Notes under the pieces: generated by a model
What the model was told of the DNA's origin: nothing
The model's input: only the letters and a program-made list of their open reading frames with translations
Databases searched by the model: none
Part shown: in pieces, positions 26,199 through 33,831 of the stretch
How positions within the stretch are numbered: position 1 is the first letter of the stretch
How the letters are laid out: each line of letters starts with the position of its first letter
Position numbers and translations under genes: made by a program
Assembly: GCF_041438865.1 (NCBI RefSeq)
Contig: NZ_CP109450.1
Coordinates: 4,175,001-4,239,000 of the forward strand
Origin: Streptomyces sp. NBC_01471
GTDB lineage: Bacteria > Actinomycetota > Actinomycetes > Streptomycetales > Streptomycetaceae
Direction: 5' to 3'
Length of the DNA stretch: 64,000 bases

Positions 26199-26819
26199 GT
26201 GCGCTTTCGTCTGACCCCCAGGGAGACGAGCTTCTACGACATGTTCGCCGCATCCGCGGACAACATCGTCACGGGCTCGAAGCTCCTCATGGAACTGCTC
26301 GGCGCGGACGCATCCGGCCGGGTCGAGATCGCGGAGCGGATGCGGGCGGCGGAGCACGCGGGAGACGACGCGACGCACGCGATCTTCCACCAGCTCAACT
26401 CCTCGTTCATCACGCCGTTCGACCGCGAGGACATCTACAACCTCGCTTCCTGTCTCGACGACATCATGGACTTCATGGAGGAGGCCGTCGACCTCGTCGT
26501 GCTCTACCAGGTCGAGGAGCTGCCCAAGGGCGTCGAGCAGCAGATCGAGGTCCTGGCCAGGGCGGCCGTGCTGACCGCTGAGGCGATGCCGAGCCTGCGG
26601 ACCATGAACAACCTCACCGAGTACTGGATCGAGGTCAACCGGCTGGAGAACCAGGCCGACCAGATCCACCGCAAGCTGCTCGCCCACCTCTTCAACGGCA
26701 AGTACGACGCCATGGAGGTCCTGAAGCTCAAGCAGATCGTGGATGTGCTGGAAGAGGCGGCCGACGCGTTCGAGCACGTCGCCAACACGGTGGAGACCAT
26801 CGCGGTCAAGGAGTCCTGA
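26199..26819 (+). CDS. DUF47/PhoU-like phosphate transport accessory protein
   Basis: 206 aa from GTG 26199 (GAGGA upstream). It is an all-helical protein with the DUF47 start RLTPRETSFYDMFAASADNIVTGSKLL, then MRAAEHAGDDATHAIFHQLNSSFITPFDREDIYNLASCLDDIMDFMEEAVDL. Both blocks carry the acidic metal-binding helices of PhoU relatives. It lies 5 nt before the Pit transporter gene, and the two are nearly always paired. It probably regulates or gates low-affinity phosphate uptake. Confidence 0.93.
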   Translation: MRFRLTPRETSFYDMFAASADNIVTGSKLLMELLGADASGRVEIAERMRAAEHAGDDATHAIFHQLNSSFITPFDREDIYNLASCLDDIMDFMEEAVDLVVLYQVEELPKGVEQQIEVLARAAVLTAEAMPSLRTMNNLTEYWIEVNRLENQADQIHRKLLAHLFNGKYDAMEVLKLKQIVDVLEEAADAFEHVANTVETIAVKES

Positions 26820-26824
26820 ACCTC

Positions 26825-27820
26825 GTGGACACCTTCACTCTGATCGTGACCATCGCTGTCGCGCTCGGATTCACTTACACGAACGGCTTCCACGACTCCG
26901 CCAATGCCATCGCGACCTCGGTGTCCACCCGGGCGCTGACGCCGCGTGCGGCCCTGGCGATGGCCGCTGTGATGAACCTCGCGGGCGCCTTCCTGGGCAG
27001 CGGGGTCGCCAAGACCGTCAGTGAAGGGCTGATCGCCACGCCCACCGGGCAGAAGGGGATGGGAATCCTCTTCTCCGCGCTCGTCGGCGCGATCGTCTGG
27101 AACCTGATCACCTGGTACTTCGGGCTGCCGTCCTCGTCCTCGCATGCCCTGTTCGGCGGACTGGTCGGCGCCGCGCTCGCCGGCGGCACGATGGTGCACT
27201 GGAGCGGGGTGGTCGAGAAGATCGTCATCCCGATGTTCCTGTCCCCGGTCGTCGGCCTGGTGGTCGGCTATCTGGTGATGGTCGCGATCCTGTGGTTGTT
27301 CCGTAAGTCCAACCCGCACAAGGCGAAGCGCGGATTCCGTATTGCCCAGACGGTCTCCGCCGCCGGTATGGCGCTCGGCCACGGTCTCCAGGACGCGCAG
27401 AAGACCATGGGTGTGGTCATGATGGCCCTGGTCATCTCGGGCCACGAGACCTTCAACGACGCGATCCCCGTCTGGGTCAAGCTCGTCTGTGCGCTGATGC
27501 TGTCGCTCGGTACGTACGCGGGCGGCTGGCGCATCATGCGGACGCTCGGCCGCAAGATCATCGAGCTGGACCCGCCGCAGGGCTTCGCGGCGGAGACCAC
27601 CGGCGCCGCGATCATGTTCGGCTCGTCGTACCTCTTCCAGGCGCCGATCTCGACCACGCACGTCATCACCTCGGCGATCATGGGTGTGGGCGCCACCAAG
27701 CGCCCGCGCGCGGTGCGCTGGGGCGTGGCCAAGAACATCGTGCTCGGCTGGTTCATCACCATGCCGGCCGCCGCGGTCGTCGGCGCCCTCACCTACTGGG
27801 TCGTCCTGCTGATCTTCTGA
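26825..27820 (+). CDS. pit: Pit-family inorganic phosphate transporter
   Basis: 331 aa from GTG 26825. The two PHO-4 signatures are visible: FTYTNGFHDSANAIATSVSTRALTPR near the N-terminus and GHGLQDAQKTMGVVMMAL in the middle. SSSHALFGGLVGAAL and SSYLFQAPISTTHVITSAIMGVG are the repeated half motifs. About nine to ten membrane helices. It is a low-affinity metal-phosphate/proton symporter. It is co-transcribed with the DUF47 gene and convergent with pstB across a strong terminator. Confidence 0.95.
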   Translation: MDTFTLIVTIAVALGFTYTNGFHDSANAIATSVSTRALTPRAALAMAAVMNLAGAFLGSGVAKTVSEGLIATPTGQKGMGILFSALVGAIVWNLITWYFGLPSSSSHALFGGLVGAALAGGTMVHWSGVVEKIVIPMFLSPVVGLVVGYLVMVAILWLFRKSNPHKAKRGFRIAQTVSAAGMALGHGLQDAQKTMGVVMMALVISGHETFNDAIPVWVKLVCALMLSLGTYAGGWRIMRTLGRKIIELDPPQGFAAETTGAAIMFGSSYLFQAPISTTHVITSAIMGVGATKRPRAVRWGVAKNIVLGWFITMPAAAVVGALTYWVVLLIF

Positions 27821-27838
27821 GCCACCCGGCGGCTGCCT

Positions 27839-27880
27839 TTCCGTACGGCTCCGTACGGCTCCGTACGGCTGCGTACGGAA
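27839..27880. repeat. short palindromic tandem repeat (CCGTACGGCT)
   Basis: Three consecutive CCGTACGGCT units plus flanking variants lie just before the pit terminator. Each unit contains the palindrome CCGTACGG, so the stretch can fold in several registers. Confidence 0.75.
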
Positions 27881-27883
27881 AGT

Positions 27884-27922
27884 GGGCCCGCCCCCCGGAA
27901 TCCAAGGGGGGCGGGCCCTTTT
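27884..27922. terminator. strong terminator between pit and pstB
   Basis: A perfect 13-bp stem (GGGCCCGCCCCCC at 27884-27896, loop of 9, complementary arm 27906-27918) is followed by TTTT on the + strand. It separates the convergent pit and pst operons and probably serves both. Confidence 0.88.
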
Positions 27923-27967
27923 CTGCCTTGCGGTGGCACCGCCATGCAGCACCGCAAGCCGCGGCGT

Positions 27968-28744
27968 CTATCCGAAGCGCCCCGAGATGTAGTCCTCGGT
28001 CGCCTGGACGGACGGGTTCGAGAAGATCCGTTCGGTCTCGTCGATCTCTATGAGCCGGCCCGGCTTGCCGACCGCCGAGAGGTTGAAGAAGGCCGTGCGG
28101 TCCGAGACGCGCGCGGCCTGCTGCATGTTGTGCGTCACGATGACGATCGTGAAGCGCTCCTTGAGCTCGCCGACCAGGTCCTCGATGGCGAGGGTGGAGA
28201 TCGGGTCGAGCGCGGAGCACGGCTCGTCCATCAGCAGGACCTGCGGCTCGACCGCGATGGCGCGGGCGATGCAGAGCCGCTGCTGCTGGCCGCCGGAGAG
28301 CCCGGAGCCCGGCTTGCTGAGCCGGTCCTTGACCTCGTTCCAGAGGTTGGCGCCCCGGAGCGACTTCTCGACGATGTCGTTCAGCTCGCTCTTCTTGTAC
28401 GTGCCGTTCAGGCGCAGGCCCGCCGCGACGTTGTCGAAGATCGACATGGTCGGGAAGGGGTTCGGGCGCTGGAAGACCATGCCGACCGTACGGCGTACGG
28501 CGACGGGGTCGACGTGGGTCCCGTACAGATTCTCGTCGTCCAGCATCACCTTGCCCTCGACGCGGCCGCCCGGGGTGACCTCGTGCATCCGGTTGAGGGT
28601 GCGCAGGAAGGTCGACTTGCCGCAGCCGGACGGGCCGATGAAGGCGGTCACCGAGCGGGGTTCCACGGTCATCGAGATGTCCTCGATGGCCTTGTGGGAG
28701 CTGTAGTAGGCGGTCAGGCCGCTGATGTCTATTCGCTTGGCCAT
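27968..28744 (-). CDS. pstB: phosphate ABC transporter ATP-binding protein PstB
   Basis: 258 aa. Walker A GPSGCGKST is at residues 37-45. The Q-loop region reads VGMVFQRPNPFPTMSIFDNV, the signature is LSGGQQQRLCIARAIA, Walker B is VLLMDEPCSALDPISTL, and the H-loop is TIVIVTHNMQQAARVSD. All are full matches to PstB. It energises high-affinity phosphate uptake. Last gene of pstSCAB, 24 nt after pstA. Confidence 0.97.
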   Translation of the reverse strand: MAKRIDISGLTAYYSSHKAIEDISMTVEPRSVTAFIGPSGCGKSTFLRTLNRMHEVTPGGRVEGKVMLDDENLYGTHVDPVAVRRTVGMVFQRPNPFPTMSIFDNVAAGLRLNGTYKKSELNDIVEKSLRGANLWNEVKDRLSKPGSGLSGGQQQRLCIARAIAVEPQVLLMDEPCSALDPISTLAIEDLVGELKERFTIVIVTHNMQQAARVSDRTAFFNLSAVGKPGRLIEIDETERIFSNPSVQATEDYISGRFG

Positions 28745-28768
28745 GGAAATCAGCTTCTTCTCTCGGCC

Positions 28769-29848
28769 TCAGCGGCCGGTCTTCGGGGCCTTCCAGCGGG
28801 CGATGCCGCGGGCGACGAGGTTCAGGATCATGACGAAGGCGATCAGCACCAGTGCCGCTGCCCAGGCCCGGTCGATCGCGGGCGGCTCGCCGAGCTTGTA
28901 CTGCTCGAAGATGTAGTACGGCAGGGAGGACTGGCCGTCCTTGAAGGGGTTGGTGTTGATCATCTGGCTGCCGAACACCAGCAGCATGATCGGCGCGGTC
29001 TCCCCGGCGATGCGCGCGATGGCCAGCATCACACCCGTGGTGATACCGCCGACCGCGGTCGGCAGGACCACCTTGAGGATCATGCGCCACTTCGGTACGC
29101 CGAGGGCCAGCGCGGCCTCGCGCAGCTCGTTCGGGACGAGCTTGAGCATCTCCTCGGTGGAGCGGACGACGACCGGGATCATCAGGATCGTCAGCGCGAG
29201 CGCGCCCATCAGGCCCGACGGCTCGGTGTCGGTCATCAGCATGATCGACAGGATGAACAGCCCGGCGACGATGGACGGGATGCCGGTCATGACATCCACG
29301 AAGAACGTCACGGCCCTGGCCAGCGAGCCCTTGCCGTACTCGACCAGGTAGACGGCGGTCAGCAGGCCGATCGGGACGGCGATCACCGTGGCGATGCCGA
29401 CCTGCTCCAGGGTGCCGATCAGCGCGTGGTAGACGCCGCCGCCCTGGTCGGAGGAGAGGACGCCGACCATCGAGTGCGTGAGGAAGGTGACGCTGAGGTC
29501 CTTCACCCCGTGGCCGATGGTCGTCCAGAGCAGCGAGAGCAGCGGGATGACGGCCAGGAGGAAGCAGACCCAGATGATGCTGGTCGCGAAGCGGTCCTTG
29601 GCCTGGCGCTTGTTCTCGACCACCGCCGTGGTGACGTAGGAGAGCGCGAGGAAGACGACGACGGCGACCAGGCCCCACTGGACCTTGCTGGTGAGGCCGG
29701 CGGCGAGGCCGGTGCCCGCGCCGATCACGAGCGCGGCGGCGGCGAAGCCGGCCGGCGCCCAGCGGGGGAGGCTGCGTGCGCTGAGGCTCGGTGCGGTGTG
29801 GACCCGGGGGGACTGCTCCTGCCCGGTCTCTACGGCTGTGTCACTCAT
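28769..29848 (-). CDS. pstA: phosphate ABC transporter permease PstA
   Basis: 359 aa, starting in an ATGA overlap with pstC. An extended N-terminal cytoplasmic segment and two extra helices precede the permease core. It includes the EAA-type loop ELREAALALGVPKWRMILKVVLPTAVGGITTG and a late LPYYIFEQYKLGEPPAIDRAWAAALVL typical of PstA. About eight membrane helices. It pairs with PstC in the membrane. Confidence 0.95.
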   Translation of the reverse strand: MSDTAVETGQEQSPRVHTAPSLSARSLPRWAPAGFAAAALVIGAGTGLAAGLTSKVQWGLVAVVVFLALSYVTTAVVENKRQAKDRFATSIIWVCFLLAVIPLLSLLWTTIGHGVKDLSVTFLTHSMVGVLSSDQGGGVYHALIGTLEQVGIATVIAVPIGLLTAVYLVEYGKGSLARAVTFFVDVMTGIPSIVAGLFILSIMLMTDTEPSGLMGALALTILMIPVVVRSTEEMLKLVPNELREAALALGVPKWRMILKVVLPTAVGGITTGVMLAIARIAGETAPIMLLVFGSQMINTNPFKDGQSSLPYYIFEQYKLGEPPAIDRAWAAALVLIAFVMILNLVARGIARWKAPKTGR

Positions 29849-30840
29849 GCGTTGGCCCCCGAGTACTCCTTGCGGCGGGCGATGATCAGCCGGGCCGCGC
29901 CGTTCACGAGCAGGGTGAGGACGAAGAGGACCAGACCGGACGCGATCAGGGCGTCCCTCCCCAGCGGGTTGGCCTCGTCGAACTTCGCCGCGATGTTCTG
30001 GGCGAAGGTGCCGCCGCCCGGGTCGAGCAGGTGCAGCGACATCACGTAGCTGGGCGAGAGGACCGTGGCGACGGCCATCGTCTCGCCGAGCGCCCGGCCG
30101 AGGCCCAGCATCGAGGCCGAGATGACACCGGAGCGCCCGAAGGGCAGGACCGAGAGCCGGATGACCTCCCAGCGGGTGGCGCCGAGGGCGAGCGCGGCTT
30201 CCTCGTTCATCCGCGGGACCTGGAGGAAGACCTCCCTGCTGACGCTGGTCACGATCGGCAGGATCATGATCGCCAGCAGGATGCCGACGGTGAGCATGTT
30301 CCGGGCGACGCCGGGCTGCGTCTGGTCGAAGAGGTACGTCCAGCCGAAGTACCGGTCGAGCCAGAGGTTGAGGCCGCCGAGGTACGGCACCAGGATCAGG
30401 GCGCCCCAGATGCCGTAGATGATGCTCGGCACGGCGGCCAGCAGGTCCACCACGTAGGCGAGGGTGGTGGCCAGCCTGCGCGGCGCGTAGTGCGAGATGA
30501 AGAGCGCGATGCCCACGGCGACCGGCACCGCGATGACCATCGCGATGACCGAGCTGATGACGGTGCCGACGAGCAGGACCGCGATGCCGAAGACCGGCGG
30601 TGTCTGCGAGGGCAGCCAGTCGAACGTCGTGAGGAAGTTGCCCTGGTCCTTCGAGATGGCGATGGAGGCGCGGTAGGTGAGGAACCCCGCGATCGCTGCC
30701 ATCACCACGAGGAGCAGGACGCCCGAGCCCCGGGTGAGGCCCAGGAAGACCCGGTCTCCCAGCCGGCCGGTGGACGGGCCGGACGGGGTGTGGAGGGGGG
30801 TTTCCGGTGGAGGGGTGTCTATCTGTGTGGTGGTAGCCAT
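29845..30840 (-). CDS. pstC: phosphate ABC transporter permease PstC
   Basis: 331 aa from ATG 30840; the in-frame extension upstream is a shadow of pstS. A Thr/Pro-rich N-terminus precedes six core helices. The EAA loop MNEEAALALGATRWEVIRLSVLPFGRSGVISASMLGLGRALGETMAV is the PstC hallmark. LLAAVPSIIYGIWG is also diagnostic. It overlaps pstA by ATGA. Confidence 0.95.
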   Translation of the reverse strand: MATTTQIDTPPPETPLHTPSGPSTGRLGDRVFLGLTRGSGVLLLVVMAAIAGFLTYRASIAISKDQGNFLTTFDWLPSQTPPVFGIAVLLVGTVISSVIAMVIAVPVAVGIALFISHYAPRRLATTLAYVVDLLAAVPSIIYGIWGALILVPYLGGLNLWLDRYFGWTYLFDQTQPGVARNMLTVGILLAIMILPIVTSVSREVFLQVPRMNEEAALALGATRWEVIRLSVLPFGRSGVISASMLGLGRALGETMAVATVLSPSYVMSLHLLDPGGGTFAQNIAAKFDEANPLGRDALIASGLVLFVLTLLVNGAARLIIARRKEYSGANA

Positions 30841-30900
30841 GGTCTTTCCGGTCTGTGTGGGGGAGCCGCTGCTCCCCTGGCGGCGGTGCACCGGATGGGG

Positions 30901-30941
30901 GGCGGTGGCCGGCCCGGAGGGGCGCTCGGGGCCGGCCGCCG
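30901..30941 (-). terminator. GC-rich hairpin between pstS and pstC
   Basis: An imperfect stem of about 15 bp (GGCGGTGGCCGGCCC against GGGCCGGCCGCCG) lies in the 137-bp gap. No T-run follows. Such a hairpin often stabilises the abundant pstS transcript or attenuates readthrough into pstCAB. Confidence 0.55.
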
Positions 30942-30977
30942 TCACTGCTGTGGAGCGTGTGGAGTCCGTGAGGCCGG

Positions 30978-32114
30978 TTACGAGATCGTGGCGAGCGTCT
31001 TGCGCACCTTGGCGTTGATCTCGGCCGGGATCGGGGCGTAACCGGCGGTCGAGAGCTGCTTCTGGCCCTCGTCGCTCGCGGTGTAGTTCAGGAAGGACTT
31101 GACGGTGCCGAGGGTGCCGGCCTTGTTGCCCTTGTCGCAGACGATCTCGTACGTCACCAGGACGATCGGGTAGGCGCCTTCGGCCTTGGTGGTGTAGTCG
31201 AGCTTGAGCGACAGGTCGGAGCCGGTGCCGACGACCTTGGCGGCCGCGATGGCCTTGGAGGCGTTGTCGGGGGTCGCTTCGACGGGGGCGCCGGCGCCCG
31301 TGTCGATCTTGACCGTGGAGATCTTCTGCGAGGTGGCGTACGAGAGCTCGAAGTAGCCGATCGAGCCGTCGACCTGCTTCACCTGCTGGGAGACGCCGGC
31401 CGAACCGGCCGCGGCCTGGCCGCCGGGCGCGGGCCACGACTTGCCGATCGGGTACTTCCAGTCGCCGGGCGCCGACGCGGTCAGGTACTTGCTCAGGTTC
31501 TCCGTGGTGCCGGAGTCCTCGGAGCGGTGGAAGGGCTGGATCGCCTTGGACGGCAGCTTCGCGCCGGGGTTGAGCTTCTTGATCGCCGGGTCGTCCCAGG
31601 TCTTGATCTTCGTCGAGAAGATCTTCGCCAGCGTGGGGCCGTCCAGGACGAGGTTGTCGATGCCCTCCAGGTGGTAGCCGACCGCGATGGGGCCGCCGAC
31701 CATCGGGAGGTCGATGCCCTGGCCGCCGCTGCAGACCTTCTTGGAGTCCGCGACCTCGGCGGGCTTCAGCGGCGAGTCCGAACCGGCGTAGCCGACCGTG
31801 CCCTGGTTGAAGGCGACGATGCCCTCGCCGGACGAGGACGACTTGTAGTTGATCTCGACGCCGGAACAGGCGGCCATGTAGCCCTTGGCCCACAGGTCCA
31901 TCGCGTTCTTCTGCGCGCTCGAACCGGAGGCACGCAGCTGGCCCTTCGCACCGTCGCACTTGACGTCGGATGCGGCGCTCGTCTTGGTGCCGGTGCCTCC
32001 GGTCGAGCCGCTGTTGTCGTCCGAACCGCACGCCGTGAGGACCAGGGCGCCGGATACGGCGAGGGCGCCGAGCGCGGCGGCGCGAAGCCGGGTCTTGCGC
32101 TGCTGAAGCTTCAC
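30978..32114 (-). CDS. pstS: phosphate-binding lipoprotein PstS
   Basis: 378 aa. The N-terminus is basic, then a hydrophobic helix and lipobox VLTAC (Cys29). The phosphate-binding motifs are visible: GSSAQKNAMDLWAKGY, YAGSDSPLKPAEV, and PFHRSEDSGTTENLSKYL. It delivers phosphate to PstCA outside the membrane. First gene of the operon; a PhoP-type PHO box lies about 135 nt upstream. Confidence 0.96.
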   Translation of the reverse strand: MKLQQRKTRLRAAALGALAVSGALVLTACGSDDNSGSTGGTGTKTSAASDVKCDGAKGQLRASGSSAQKNAMDLWAKGYMAACSGVEINYKSSSSGEGIVAFNQGTVGYAGSDSPLKPAEVADSKKVCSGGQGIDLPMVGGPIAVGYHLEGIDNLVLDGPTLAKIFSTKIKTWDDPAIKKLNPGAKLPSKAIQPFHRSEDSGTTENLSKYLTASAPGDWKYPIGKSWPAPGGQAAAGSAGVSQQVKQVDGSIGYFELSYATSQKISTVKIDTGAGAPVEATPDNASKAIAAAKVVGTGSDLSLKLDYTTKAEGAYPIVLVTYEIVCDKGNKAGTLGTVKSFLNYTASDEGQKQLSTAGYAPIPAEINAKVRKTLATIS

Positions 32115-32248
32115 TTCGGGTGTTCCTTCCAGGAGCCGCCGGGTTTCGTTTCGTTGTACGGCGGCGTGCGAAGAGGTGACCGGTACGGCGGGGTGCCGTG
32201 CACCGTGTAAGGCCGAAATTAGGCAGATCAGGTGAAGCGGCCGACGGG

Positions 32249-32270
32249 GGTGAGTGAACGGAGAGTGAAC
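32249..32270 (-). promoter_or_regulatory. PHO box upstream of pstS
   Basis: Read leftwards, two adjacent 11-nt direct repeats GTTCACTCTCC and GTTCACTCACC (32270 to 32249) differ at one position. They match the streptomycete PhoP consensus GTTCAYYYRSG-type units. A diverged GCTTCACC lies 12 nt further on. Phosphate-starvation activation of pst is expected. Confidence 0.85.
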
Positions 32271-32375
32271 CTCGGCGGACGACCGGGTGCGGCTCCGTGG
32301 GCGTGTACCGGAGGGTGACGCGGTGACACGGTGATGTAGCGCTGCGACGTCCGGCGCAGGCCGCTGGGCCCGTGG

Positions 32376-32849
32376 TCAGCGCAGGGCGGCGTACAGCGCG
32401 TCGACCAGTTCCCGGTCGCGCTGCTGGGTGAGGCGGGCTCGGGCGCCGGCCGGGGTGAGCCAGCAGACGCGGTCCACCTCGCTGTTCGGCGTGAATTCTC
32501 CGGTCGTCGCCTCGGCGGCCCAGTAACTGACTTCCTTGGGGCGCCCGTTCGTCTCGTACCGCACGGTGGGGAGCCGGGCGCCGGGGGCGCAGTCGTGGCC
32601 GGTTTCCTCGTGTACCTCGCGCAGCGCGGCGGCCAGGGTGTCCTCGCCGCGTTTCAGCTTGCCTTTCGGGTGCGACCAGTCGTCGTACTTCGGCCGGTGG
32701 ACCAGGCAGATCTCCAGGCCGCCGCCGTCCGGGGCGCGCCGCCACAGCACACACCCCGCTGCCCGTACGGTGCGGTCCGCGCCGCCTGTGCCGTTTGTGC
32801 GGTCGGCGCCTCCCGCCCCGTCCGTCCCGCTCGTGCCACCGCTGGTCAC
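32376..32849 (-). CDS. NUDIX hydrolase (MutT-like)
   Basis: 157 aa from a GTG in a GTGA overlap with the CHAD gene. A Gly/Thr/Asp low-complexity N-terminus of about 28 residues precedes the Nudix fold. The Nudix box starts GKLKRGEDTL and continues REVHEETGHD, matching GX5EX7REUXEEXGU. The His-Pro-Lys before the box is also typical. The substrate is not predictable; genes here sit with polyphosphate metabolism, so inositol or nucleotide polyphosphates are possible. Confidence 0.92.
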   Translation of the reverse strand: MTSGGTSGTDGAGGADRTNGTGGADRTVRAAGCVLWRRAPDGGGLEICLVHRPKYDDWSHPKGKLKRGEDTLAAALREVHEETGHDCAPGARLPTVRYETNGRPKEVSYWAAEATTGEFTPNSEVDRVCWLTPAGARARLTQQRDRELVDALYAALR

Positions 32850-33811
32850 GGGGTGCTCACCGCCATGCGCTGCCAGGTCTGCTGGAAGGTGTAGCGGGCG
32901 GCTTCGACCTCGTGGCGCTGGTCGGCGTGGAGCACCCCCAGTGCGTACGCCGTCGCCGGGGCGATCCGGGGCGTACGGGCCGCCGAAGCTGCCGCCCCCG
33001 CGGCCTCGGCCGCTTCGCGGTGCTGGTCGAGGGCCTGGCCCGCGCCGTACAGCCGCAGGTCCGGGCCCGGCCGGTCGTCCAGGCCCGCGTGCAGCGCCTC
33101 CTGTGCGTAGCGGTGCAGCCGCAGCAGCAGTCTGACCTGGTGCCAGGGCGCGTCCTGGGCGTCGCTCAGCCCCTCCGCGTTGTACGGGTGCGCGGCCCGG
33201 TGCAGCGGCAGCGCGGCCACCGCGTCCGCGAGTCTGCGGCCCGCCGTCTCGGCCGCGGGCGGCAGCGTCTCGGTGGCGTAGGTGGTCGCGGCGGGCGCGA
33301 AGGGCACGTCCGACGCCAGCAGGGCGACGGCGTCCGCGACCGCGTGGAAACGGGAGGAGCCCAGCGCCTGGAGCGCCGCCGAGTGGGCGCGGGTCCTGGC
33401 CAGGGTCAGCTGCCGCTCCAGGAGTGCGCCGGCCCGCGCCGCGCCCATGGCGAGCGCGGAGTGCGGGGCCGTCCCGTCGCGCTGTCCTGGCAGCGAAGCC
33501 GTACCGTCCGGGAGTCTGCCCAGCGCTTCGAGCAGCCGGGCCAGCCGCGCGGCGTACGCGTGCTCGCGGGCCAGCGTGCCGGAGAGCCAGGCCAGTTCGG
33601 AGCGCAGCTGGTCGGCCCAGGCCGCGTCGAGGTGGCCGCGGAAGGTGTGCAGGGTGCCGCTGATGCGGCGGGCCGACCGGCGCAGGGCGCGGGCGGCCTC
33701 CTCGTCCCCTTCCGAGTACGTGCGCAGGCTGCGCAGGAACTCCGCGGCCTGGTCGTGCAGATAGCGGGCGAGCAGCTGGCCCGCGGTCGCCGTCGGGTCA
33801 GGGCGTGGCAC
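32846..33811 (-). CDS. CHAD domain protein
   Basis: 321 aa from GTG 33811, with GGAGGCGCCGTC upstream. CHAD proteins are helical and His-rich and bind polyphosphate. Visible features are ARYLHDQAAEFLRSLRTYSEGDEEAARALRRSARRISGTLHTFRGHLD and a repeat-like second half (LADAVAALPLHRAAHPYNAE, VRLLLRLHRYAQEALHAGL) with conserved His and Arg. It lies 20 nt after ppk and is coupled to the NUDIX gene, a ppk-CHAD-nudix operon. Confidence 0.92.
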   Translation of the reverse strand: MPRPDPTATAGQLLARYLHDQAAEFLRSLRTYSEGDEEAARALRRSARRISGTLHTFRGHLDAAWADQLRSELAWLSGTLAREHAYAARLARLLEALGRLPDGTASLPGQRDGTAPHSALAMGAARAGALLERQLTLARTRAHSAALQALGSSRFHAVADAVALLASDVPFAPAATTYATETLPPAAETAGRRLADAVAALPLHRAAHPYNAEGLSDAQDAPWHQVRLLLRLHRYAQEALHAGLDDRPGPDLRLYGAGQALDQHREAAEAAGAAASAARTPRIAPATAYALGVLHADQRHEVEAARYTFQQTWQRMAVSTP

Positions 33812-33831
33812 GACGGCGCCTCCGGGAAGAA